Assembly: GCA_035299025.1 (NCBI GenBank)
Contig: DATGXK010000015.1
Span: 26,012 to 90,011 of the forward strand
DNA from: Leadbetterella sp035299025
GTDB lineage: Bacteria > Bacteroidota > Bacteroidia > Cytophagales > Spirosomataceae
Direction of reading: 5' to 3'
DNA length: 64,000 nucleotides
Shown: positions 25,840 to 32,755 of the stretch, piece after piece
How positions within the stretch are numbered: position 1 is the stretch's first letter
Layout of the letters: every line of letters begins with the position of its first letter
Notes under the pieces: model-generated
Seen by the model: only the letters and a program-made list of their open reading frames with translations
What the model was told of the DNA's origin: nothing
Database searches by the model: none
Translations under genes and position numbers: made by a program

Positions 25840-25865
25840 CAAATATATGAACATTTAATCATATA
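25840..25865 (-). promoter_or_regulatory. -7 element overlapped by an ArsR-like operator
   Basis: On the minus strand TATATTTG (25840-25847) matches the Bacteroidota -7 consensus, 22 bases before the first gene of the rhodanese operon. It is overlapped by a perfect 7-bp inverted repeat, TATATGA (25844-25850) and TCATATA (25859-25865), with an 8-base spacer. ATATNN...NNATAT repeats with this geometry are typical of ArsR-family repressors, including sulfide- and persulfide-sensing ones. No ArsR gene lies in the window, so the link to a regulator is inference. Confidence 0.55.
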
Positions 25866-26114
25866 ATCATTTTTGAAATCCAAAAAGTTCATTCTAAGAA
25901 AAAATATCTAGCCCATTGCAACCAAAATATCATCGCCCGACTCTATATAAACGTAAGGGGTTTAAGGGTAATAATTTGATGGCGAGTGTCTGAAAAGCCT
26001 CGCCATTCAAACTAAATTTTCCACCATCGGAAAAGTGACGGATAATTTTCTTCCATACTACATCGTACTGTCTATCAGTCGGTTGAAATAATTTCTGTTA
26101 AAATAAAAATACAA
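25866..26114. other. Intergenic region with an unexplained hairpin
   Basis: Together with the operator above this makes about 296 bases between divergent operons. It contains a perfect 8-bp inverted repeat, ATGGCGAG (25979-25986) and CTCGCCAT (25999-26006), with a 12-base loop and no T tail. No open frame, tRNA or recognised riboswitch is seen. A small RNA or a leader of the serpin operon would fit, but nothing proves either. Confidence 0.3.
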
Positions 26115-26633
26115 ATGACTAATTTTTTGACACATAATAGATTGATTACTTCTCCGGGTCGTAACGTACTTGGAAGAGACTATAAATATGTGAAAAACCT
26201 ATTTTTATTACTATTATTAGCTCTTAATGGATGCAAAAACGATCAGGCGATAGATCCAGACAAAAACTATACGGCAGGCCTAGCCGACAAAAGTAGCATT
26301 TATGCGAAGTGGAAACTATCGGCCTATGAGTCGGGTCAAAAAATACCTTATGACGTAATTTTGGAATTTAAGACCGAAAAAAACGAGAAAGGCCGCAATA
26401 TCCTCAGTGGCAAAAGCTCTATCAATTTTTATCAAGCAGATTTTTCGATAGTAAACACCAAAATCAATATCAACAACTTGGTCATGACTGAGATTGCCGG
26501 CAATGCTTCGGCCACTGCATTCGAAAAGGACTATTTGCTGCGACTTGCAGAAGTCTCCAGTTTTGACCTTTCGGGCGAAAATCTCACACTGAGTTCTACA
26601 AAACAAAAAATGATATTCAAACTTAATAATTAA
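26115..26633 (+). CDS. META-like lipoprotein, first gene of the serpin operon
   Basis: A 172-residue protein. If it starts at the GTG at 26190 the N-terminus is a short classical lipoprotein signal (KNLFLLLLLALNGC), and this is probably the real start; the ATG at 26115 would add 25 mainly polar residues. The body (IYAKWKLSAYESGQKIPYDVILEFKTE, then GKSSINFYQADFSI) resembles META/HslJ-like lipoproteins, with the W-K-L opening and alternating beta strands. The function is unknown. Its stop is one base before the serpin start, so they are cotranscribed. Confidence 0.7.
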   Translation: MTNFLTHNRLITSPGRNVLGRDYKYVKNLFLLLLLALNGCKNDQAIDPDKNYTAGLADKSSIYAKWKLSAYESGQKIPYDVILEFKTEKNEKGRNILSGKSSINFYQADFSIVNTKININNLVMTEIAGNASATAFEKDYLLRLAEVSSFDLSGENLTLSSTKQKMIFKLNN

Positions 26634-26634
26634 C

Positions 26635-27837
26635 ATGAAAAAGGTAATTCTAAGTATCACGCTCACAACCGTTTTATTTGCTATGAGCAATTGTGAACAG
26701 TCCAACCCTGAGGTTAAATCTATTAATATTTCAGCCGATTTCGCCGCCAAAACTTCCAACTTTGCCTTTGATTTCTGGAAAAATTTGCAAGCCGAAGAAA
26801 GCGTTGACAACAACTATTTCATATCGCCACTAAGCCTGCACATTGCACTTGGAATGTTGCTAAACGGTGCCGATACTGAGACAAAAGCCGAAATCCAAAA
26901 AATGTTGGGCTTGGAAAACCAAAGCATGGAAGAGATAAACAAGACCTATGCCGAGCTCATAGAAAACCTGCCGAAAGTGGACCCGAAGGTGATAAATACT
27001 ATTGCCAACTCCATTTGGCAAGACAAGAGTTTTGTTTCCGAACAAACATTCCTGGATAACCTCACCACCAATTTCAAAGCCAGACTTTACAATGAGGATT
27101 TTGCAAATACAGCGACAGTAGAGAAAATAAACCAATGGGCGAGCGACAATACCAACGCCAAAATCAAGAAAATTCTTGAGAAAATAGAACCAAGTCAAGT
27201 GATGTTTTTAATAAACGCTCTTTATTTCAAAGGTGACTGGACCAAAGAATTTAATACCGAAAGTACCCAAAAAGCCGAATTCAATGGGGCAAAAGGACTT
27301 AAAATGGTGGATATGATGAATCAAACCTCAGAGTTCAAATACGGCAACTTGGAAAATTATCAACTGGTAGAGCTTCCATACGGCAACGAAAAATACAGCA
27401 TGACCGTTCTCTTGCCAAAATCCGGTACTGTAGAAAATATTGTCTCAAAACTTGACGCCACCAATTGGCAGGCCGCTCAAAATGCCATGACGAAAACTAA
27501 AGTGGGTGTCAGCTTACCAAAATTCACGATAGAATATTCGAAAAAACTGAATTCTGTTTTGCAAAAAATGGGCATGATAAAGGTCTTTGGAAACCAAGCA
27601 GATTTATCAAAAATTGCCAAACCGGCAGGGAAACTAAAAGTAGGATTTGTAAAACAAGATACTTACGTAGCTGTAGACGAGAAAGGAACAGAAGCCGCTG
27701 CGGTAACGACCATTGGAATTGAAGTAACTTCTATTCAAACTTATCCAAAAATTATTTGTAACAAACCTTTCGCCTTCTTAATCACAGAAAAAACCTCAAA
27801 CACCATAATGTTTATCGGTAAAGTATCAAATCTATGA
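26635..27837 (+). CDS. Serpin family protease inhibitor, lipoprotein
   Basis: A 400-residue serpin. The signal peptide MKKVILSITLTTVLFAMSNC ends in a lipobox-like Cys, so it should be anchored in the envelope. Family motifs are NYFISPLSLHIALGMLLNGA, NSIWQD, FLINALYFKGDW, VELPYGNEKYSMTVLLPK and NKPFAFLI. The reactive loop hinge is EKGTEAAAVT, with Gly351 as P15 and small residues at P12-P10, as in inhibitory serpins. Counting from the hinge places P1 at Thr365 and P1' at Ser366, which points to a protease that prefers small or medium residues (elastase- or subtilisin-like). It overlaps the LVIVD gene by ATGA. A surface serpin probably protects the cell against its own or foreign proteases. Confidence 0.93.
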   Translation: MKKVILSITLTTVLFAMSNCEQSNPEVKSINISADFAAKTSNFAFDFWKNLQAEESVDNNYFISPLSLHIALGMLLNGADTETKAEIQKMLGLENQSMEEINKTYAELIENLPKVDPKVINTIANSIWQDKSFVSEQTFLDNLTTNFKARLYNEDFANTATVEKINQWASDNTNAKIKKILEKIEPSQVMFLINALYFKGDWTKEFNTESTQKAEFNGAKGLKMVDMMNQTSEFKYGNLENYQLVELPYGNEKYSMTVLLPKSGTVENIVSKLDATNWQAAQNAMTKTKVGVSLPKFTIEYSKKLNSVLQKMGMIKVFGNQADLSKIAKPAGKLKVGFVKQDTYVAVDEKGTEAAAVTTIGIEVTSIQTYPKIICNKPFAFLITEKTSNTIMFIGKVSNL

Positions 27838-29096
27838 AAAAGTTATTGATTATAGCCTTTGTGGCATTGGTAAACTGGAGCTGTACAGACGAATGCACCC
27901 AAACCCGTACTTTTCGTACCACAGTTCCGTTTCAGATAAGCCAAGAGCAGGTTCGTGCCGGCATACTCAACGAAACCCCACAAGACCTTGTGAAACCAGG
28001 CAAAATATATGCCTACAACAATTACCTCATTATCAGTGAAGTAAAAAAAGGCCTACACATCATAGACAACTCCAATCCGAGTAGCCCGGTGAAGTTGGCA
28101 TTTTTGAAAATTCCGGGAGTGATAGATATGGCGGTCCGTGATAACATACTCTATGCAGATAGTTATATGGACCTCGTGGCTTTAGACATTACAAATCCCA
28201 AAAGCATCAAGGAAGTAGGACGCGTAAAAAACATGTTTAACTATGGTCTGGTTGATGGAGTTAGCTGGTACTACGATCCTTATTCTAAAATCATAACCGA
28301 TTATGAATTCAAAACGATCACACAAACAGTTGCCACAAATTGCGGGCAAAGCGGTTCGGTTTGGCCAGTATTCGGAGGTGGTATCGCATATGATTCATTC
28401 AAAGGCAACACCAGCAGTTCAGGCAGCACAACAGGTAGTTCTGGTACGGGCGGATCTATGGCACGATTTACCCTTTACGACGACTATCTATATGCAGCCA
28501 CACAGTCAGATTTACTGGTTTTCAACATCAAAAACACTCAAAAACCAGATTCTGTAAATAAAATAAACTTGGGCTGGGGTATAGAGACTATATTTCCATA
28601 CAAAGACAAGCTATTCATAGGCTCCAATACGGGTATGTACATCTTTGACAATTCTACACCTGCTTCGCCGGTTCGCCTTTCCATTTTTCAGCATGCTAGG
28701 GCCTGCGATCCTGTGGTGGTAGAAAACGACAAGGCTTATGTTACTCTACGACAAGGCTGGTGTGGAGCCGCTCCAAACCAGCTGGACGTAGTAGATGTAA
28801 AAAATCTTGGTTCGCCATTTTTGATTAAATCATATCAAATGGAAAACCCGCACGGGCTATCGATATTGAACAGTAAACTTACTGTTTGTGAAGGTAAATA
28901 TGGTTTAAAATCCTTTGATGCCAAGGAGTCTACAGACCTCAAGCTTCAACAACACCTCAAAGACCTACATGCATTCGATGTAATTCAATTAGACGATAAG
29001 CATTTGTTGATGATAGGCGAAGACGGCTTATATCAATATGACAACAGCGACCCAAAAAACTTGAAACTACTTAGCAAAATCGAAGTAAAAAAATGA
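27834..29096 (+). CDS. LVIVD-repeat beta-propeller lipoprotein
   Basis: A 420-residue protein with signal peptide MKKLLIIAFVALVNWSC and a lipobox Cys. It contains several LVIVD-type repeats (YLIISEVKKGLHIIDNSNPSSPVKLAFLKIPG, LYADSYMDLVALDITNPKSIKEVGRV, LLVFNIKNTQKPD, LFIGSNTGMYIFDNSTPASPVRLS), which build a beta-propeller. Near the middle is a low-complexity Ser/Gly/Thr stretch (about residues 187-205). Proteins of this kind are common at the surface of Bacteroidota and are thought to bind partners. It overlaps both the serpin and the next gene by 4 bases. Confidence 0.87.
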   Translation: MKKLLIIAFVALVNWSCTDECTQTRTFRTTVPFQISQEQVRAGILNETPQDLVKPGKIYAYNNYLIISEVKKGLHIIDNSNPSSPVKLAFLKIPGVIDMAVRDNILYADSYMDLVALDITNPKSIKEVGRVKNMFNYGLVDGVSWYYDPYSKIITDYEFKTITQTVATNCGQSGSVWPVFGGGIAYDSFKGNTSSSGSTTGSSGTGGSMARFTLYDDYLYAATQSDLLVFNIKNTQKPDSVNKINLGWGIETIFPYKDKLFIGSNTGMYIFDNSTPASPVRLSIFQHARACDPVVVENDKAYVTLRQGWCGAAPNQLDVVDVKNLGSPFLIKSYQMENPHGLSILNSKLTVCEGKYGLKSFDAKESTDLKLQQHLKDLHAFDVIQLDDKHLLMIGEDGLYQYDNSDPKNLKLLSKIEVKK

Positions 29097-29734
29097 AAAA
29101 GATATTGATTTTAACCCTCCTTGGCAGTTTTGTTTTCAATGTTTCTTTTGGCCAAAAAGAAAAACTATTTAAGTTTCCGTTTGTGAATCAGACCGAATTC
29201 GGAGTTTTGTTTGGAAGAGTAAAAAATAACAACTACTACTATTATCCGAGTTACTCCAGCTATTGGCCAAACCCCACTCCAAACGGATTCAGTCTTCAAA
29301 ATGTAGCCAATTTGAGTCTTCAAACATTTAATGGCTTTCAGGTAAGAAAAAAGACCACCATTGGCCTTACGACCGGCCTTGACATGTATTCTTCAGCCAT
29401 CTTGGTACCCATTGCCGGAGGCATCAGGCATATCATTTTTGAAAAGAATGACAACGGAGCTAAGTTTCAAGCAAGTTTAGACGCAGGCTATGGAGCTACC
29501 TTTGCCAATGCCACCAATAGTTATGAGAACGTAAAAGGTGGAATTTTGCTAAATCCAAGTGTAGGTTTCAAATTTCCTACCCGCAACGGTTCGGCTTGGC
29601 TAGTAAATTTTGGCTACAAATACCAGTACATGGAAATAAGTCAGAATTTTGAGGAAACGGATATTTACAACATATCAAGTATCGAAACCAAAAACCTAAA
29701 GCGTTTTCAAGTGAGGGTTGGGTTTCAGTTTTGA
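29093..29734 (+). CDS. Outer-membrane beta-barrel-like protein, last gene of the serpin operon
   Basis: A 213-residue protein with signal peptide MKKILILTLLGSFVFNVSFGQ. The body shows alternating hydrophobic and polar residues, a Tyr-rich loop (NNNYYYYPSYSSYWPNPTPN) and a terminal RFQVRVGFQF strand ending in Phe, which is the usual signature for insertion into the outer membrane. No named family was recognised; it resembles small OmpW/porin-like barrels of Bacteroidota. It closes the four-gene operon and its stop is 5 bases from the stop of the convergent deoC. Confidence 0.75.
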   Translation: MKKILILTLLGSFVFNVSFGQKEKLFKFPFVNQTEFGVLFGRVKNNNYYYYPSYSSYWPNPTPNGFSLQNVANLSLQTFNGFQVRKKTTIGLTTGLDMYSSAILVPIAGGIRHIIFEKNDNGAKFQASLDAGYGATFANATNSYENVKGGILLNPSVGFKFPTRNGSAWLVNFGYKYQYMEISQNFEETDIYNISSIETKNLKRFQVRVGFQF

Positions 29735-29739
29735 AGGAA

Positions 29740-30495
29740 TCAATATCCCGAAGTATTGGTTTCTTCTTTAACGCCAACGGTGGCTATACCCAGCCTTTGC
29801 TTAGCGTCTTCCATAATGGTGATGGTAGCAGTGGCACCAAGTCTGGTGCAACCCAATTCTCGAACTTTCAGCAGCCCATCTAATGTCCTGACACCTCCTG
29901 CTGCTTTTATCTGAACACCTGGAGAAGCATGTTTCCTCATCAAAACAAGGTCATGTTCGGTGGCACCCATGTAGTTATAATCACCATTGGCTTGTTTCAC
30001 ATATCCGTAGCCTGTAGAAGTTTTAATAAATGCCACACCGACGGTTGAGCATATCTTGCAGAGCTTGATTTTGAACTTATCTTTTGGCAAAAAATCATTC
30101 TCAAATATTACCTTCAAAATAGCTCCGTGTTTCACACATTCTTTGTTGATGGCATTTATTTCCTTTTTTACATAACGCCAATCTTCTCCTAACACCTTAC
30201 CCGCATTCACTACCATGTCAATCTCTGTAGCTCCATCTTTACATGCCAACCTCGTCTCAAAAACCTTGGCCTGAATGGAGCCGTTTCCATGCGGAAAACC
30301 TATGACACTACATACTTTCACATCTGTATCTTTCAGTATTTCAAATGCTTGCTTTACAAAATACGGCTTTACACAAACCGCTGCTACATCGTATTGCTTT
30401 GCTATTATACAGCCCTCAACGAGGTCTTTGTCCGTCATAGTCGGATGCAACAAAGAATAATCTATCATTTTGGAGATATCACGGAGAGTAAACAT
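29740..30495 (-). CDS. deoC: Deoxyribose-phosphate aldolase
   Basis: This class I aldolase splits 2-deoxyribose 5-phosphate into glyceraldehyde 3-phosphate and acetaldehyde in deoxynucleoside catabolism. The Schiff-base lysine is K158 in AFIKTSTGYG; D93 in EIDMVVNAGK and K128 in ILKVIFEN complete the site. The opening MIDYSLLHPTMTDKDL, with Met10 as a possible alternative start, and VCSVIGFPHGNG are typical of the family. 251 residues is a normal length. It is alone, without other deo genes, and converges on the serpin operon with a 5-base gap. Confidence 0.94.
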   Translation of the reverse strand: MFTLRDISKMIDYSLLHPTMTDKDLVEGCIIAKQYDVAAVCVKPYFVKQAFEILKDTDVKVCSVIGFPHGNGSIQAKVFETRLACKDGATEIDMVVNAGKVLGEDWRYVKKEINAINKECVKHGAILKVIFENDFLPKDKFKIKLCKICSTVGVAFIKTSTGYGYVKQANGDYNYMGATEHDLVLMRKHASPGVQIKAAGGVRTLDGLLKVRELGCTRLGATATITIMEDAKQRLGIATVGVKEETNTSGY

Positions 30496-30553
30496 TTTCT
30501 GTTTTGGAGAATGGTTGAATTATGAAACTCTAAATTTAGCAAAAATTATTAAA

Positions 30554-31375
30554 TCAATACTGACAATCCCCTTGCCAACAAATATAATCTGGAAAAACTT
30601 CGTTTATGTGATCCTTAGGAGAATCAAAAATCCCAAAAACTGTGGAGCCACTACCCGTCATAGAGGCGTATTCAGCACCTATCTCATATAATTTTGATTT
30701 AATATCACCAATTGAAGGATGATTTTCGATAATTTTTGCTTCGAAATCATTCTTCAGCCACTCCTTCCATTGTGTTATCGGTTTTGACAGGATTTCCAAT
30801 ATTGAAAATTCAGGTCGATGAGGTTTAACCCCAGCGTATGCCTCGGCTGTTGAGATATGAATCTGCGGGTTCACAAGGACCACTGTTTTATCTTTTAAAC
30901 TAAAACTAATCTCTTTAAACTCTGTGCCTTTTCCAAAACAAAACTTCGGTTTATTCTCAATAAAAAATGGGCAATCGCTACCAAGGCTTTCAGCGTATTT
31001 TTCTAGTGCACTATTAGAAAGATTCAGCTCAAATATCTCATTTAGCATTTTTAAGGCAAATGCACCATCAGCAGAGCCTCCACCAATTCCTGCACCCATT
31101 GGCAATATTTTGTGTAAATGAATATTTACAAATTTACCATCGACAAGCCCGTCATTTTCTAAAACCCGAAAGGCCTTCACAATCAAATTATTATCTTGAT
31201 TTCCTGGTATTTCCAGACCAGAAGACTGAAATAAAAAGCTGTCGGCTTTAACTATTTCGAGGGCATCACACCAAGCAATGGGATAAAAAACAGACTCAAT
31301 GTTGTGGTATCCATCGGTTCGTTTTTCGATGATATTCAGCCCGAGATTTATTTTTGCGTTTGGAAAAGTTACCAT
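30554..31375 (-). CDS. ispE: 4-diphosphocytidyl-2-C-methyl-D-erythritol kinase
   Basis: A GHMP kinase of the MEP pathway to isoprenoids, phosphorylating the 2-hydroxyl of CDP-methylerythritol. The opening is MVTFPNAKINLGLNIIEKRTDGYHNIESVFYPI, the ATP-binding motif LPMGAGIGGGSADGAFAL, and the C-terminal motif ASMTGSGSTVFGIF. The open frame continues 28 codons upstream to 31459, but a consensus promoter (31390-31420) lies inside that extension and the family begins at this Met, so 31375 is the start. It is divergent from rpsJ. Confidence 0.95.
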   Translation of the reverse strand: MVTFPNAKINLGLNIIEKRTDGYHNIESVFYPIAWCDALEIVKADSFLFQSSGLEIPGNQDNNLIVKAFRVLENDGLVDGKFVNIHLHKILPMGAGIGGGSADGAFALKMLNEIFELNLSNSALEKYAESLGSDCPFFIENKPKFCFGKGTEFKEISFSLKDKTVVLVNPQIHISTAEAYAGVKPHRPEFSILEILSKPITQWKEWLKNDFEAKIIENHPSIGDIKSKLYEIGAEYASMTGSGSTVFGIFDSPKDHINEVFPDYICWQGDCQY

Positions 31376-31389
31376 ACTTGTATTTTTGG

Positions 31390-31420
31390 CAAATTTATGA
31401 AAAGGGCTCTGCGAATCAAA
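31390..31420 (-). promoter_or_regulatory. ispE promoter
   Basis: The minus strand reads TTTG (31417-31420), 19 bases, then TAAATTTG (31390-31397). This is a full match to the Bacteroidota housekeeping consensus TTTG-N19-TAnnTTTG. It lies 15 bases upstream of the chosen ispE start, so the leader would be very short. Confidence 0.65.
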
Positions 31421-31516
31421 GAAATGAATTAATGTGGTGTGAAGTTTGTGGGAACACAAACTTTGGCGTGTGGTAAAGGGAATATGATTTCCAAAAATTG
31501 ATTTTCCATAAAACTT

Positions 31517-31546
31517 TTGTGATTAGAGAATTATCCTTAATTTTGC
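31517..31546 (+). promoter_or_regulatory. rpsJ promoter
   Basis: TTTG (31517-31520), 18 bases, then TAATTTTG (31539-31546) match the Bacteroidota promoter consensus. Transcription would start near 31553 and give a leader of about 67 bases before the rpsJ start at 31620. Confidence 0.65.
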
Positions 31547-31619
31547 ACTCCAATTTTTGGCTTGTCGGAGTAAATGGTTCTTTCGCAGGCTTATTTTTCA
31601 CCAAAAAAATCAGAACCAA

Positions 31620-31925
31620 ATGTCACAAAAGATCAGAATCAAATTGAAGTCTTTCGACCACATGTTGGTTGACAACTCATCTGAGAAAATCGTTAAAGCG
31701 GTAAAATCTACAGGAGCTACAGTTAGCGGACCAATTCCGTTGCCTACTCGTGTTGAGAAATTCACCGTTTTGCGTTCTCCTCACGTTTCAAAAAAATCAA
31801 GAGAGCAATTCCAGCTTTGTACTTACAAGAGATTGATCGATATCTTCTCTGCAAGTCCTAAAACTGTAGATGCACTTATGAAATTGGAACTACCAGCAGG
31901 TGTTGACGTTGAAATCAAAGTGTAG
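31620..31925 (+). CDS. rpsJ: 30S ribosomal protein S10 (solitary gene)
   Basis: A 101-residue protein beginning MSQKIRIKLKSFDHMLVDNS, with VSGPIPLPTRVEKFTVLRSP and EQFQLCTYKRLIDIFSASPKTVDALMKLELPAGVDVEIKV, which is complete bacterial S10 (NusE). S10 is part of the 30S head and also acts with NusB in transcription antitermination. I chose the Met at 31620; 21 codons upstream are open but precede the S10 domain and begin at about the promoter. The gene has its own promoter and terminator and no ribosomal neighbours, whereas rpsJ normally lies between fusA/tuf and rplC. Whether another copy exists elsewhere is not visible. Confidence 0.96.
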   Translation: MSQKIRIKLKSFDHMLVDNSSEKIVKAVKSTGATVSGPIPLPTRVEKFTVLRSPHVSKKSREQFQLCTYKRLIDIFSASPKTVDALMKLELPAGVDVEIKV

Positions 31926-31947
31926 TTTTCGTAAGAATCGACATTTT

Positions 31948-31989
31948 AAAACCTCTTTTTCTTTCCGGAAAAGAGGTTTTGTTTTTTTT
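31948..31989 (+). terminator. Strong terminator after rpsJ
   Basis: A perfect 12-bp stem, AAAACCTCTTTT (31948-31959) and AAAAGAGGTTTT (31969-31980), with a 9-base loop, followed by G and a long run of T. It separates rpsJ from upp. Confidence 0.9.
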
Positions 31990-32075
31990 AGCCCTTTCAT
32001 ATTTTTATTTGTTTTCAGGAGAAATGGATTACAATAAAGTATTTTGTTATTTTTGTTGAAACAATAAAATTAAAA

Positions 32076-32720
32076 ATGTGGGTATTAGCCGAGCAAAACT
32101 CCGTCGCAAATAATTTCCTGAGCGAACTTCGTGATAAAGACATCCAAAAAGACACCATGCGGTTTCGTAGGAATTTAGAACGCATCGGTGAGATATTCGC
32201 ATATGAAATTTCGAAATCATTGCCTTCTGTAAATTCCCAAACAGAGACTTCTTTGGGAACAAAAGAAAGCCAAACCCTAAATGACTACCCCATAATTGCC
32301 ACAGTTCTGAGAGCAGCAATGCCTTTGCACCAAGGCCTTCTAAACTTTTTCGACAAATCAGACAGTGCATTCATAGGTGCATACCGTGGTGTTCACGATA
32401 AAAAAGAGCAGTTTGAGATAGAAATGGACTACATCAGTAGCCCAAGCTTACAAGGCAAAACACTTATCATTTGTGACCCAATGCTGGCCACTGGCAAATC
32501 GCTTGAGAAAGCCTACCACGCCCTACTCAGATTTGGTATTCCTTCAAAAACTCATATTGTATCTGTGGTGGCCAGCGAAAGAGGTGTGAGATACATCAAT
32601 GCCCGAATGCCCGAATGCAAACTTTGGATAGGAGACATTGACCCTGAACTTAACACCAAATCATACATAGTTCCGGGCCTTGGAGATGCAGGAGACCTAG
32701 CGTTTGGTGTAAAAATATAG
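32076..32720 (+). CDS. upp: Uracil phosphoribosyltransferase
   Basis: A 214-residue phosphoribosyltransferase converting uracil and PRPP into UMP (pyrimidine salvage). The PRPP-binding motif is LIICDPMLATGKSLEKA, the N-terminal part has MRFRRNLERIGEIFAYEIS and TVLRAAMPLHQGLLNFFD, and the uracil-binding C-terminus is SYIVPGLGDAGDLAFG. A possible -7 box TATTTTTG is at 32048-32055. The MFS gene starts 35 bases later and is probably in the same transcript, so a link of that transporter with nucleobase metabolism is worth considering. Confidence 0.94.
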   Translation: MWVLAEQNSVANNFLSELRDKDIQKDTMRFRRNLERIGEIFAYEISKSLPSVNSQTETSLGTKESQTLNDYPIIATVLRAAMPLHQGLLNFFDKSDSAFIGAYRGVHDKKEQFEIEMDYISSPSLQGKTLIICDPMLATGKSLEKAYHALLRFGIPSKTHIVSVVASERGVRYINARMPECKLWIGDIDPELNTKSYIVPGLGDAGDLAFGVKI

Positions 32721-32755
32721 AAAATCATAAACCCTAAAATCATAAAAACCCTAGA

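Noticed and set aside
31376..31459. N-terminal extension of ispE
   Set aside because: It contains a consensus promoter for ispE and precedes the family's normal N-terminus.
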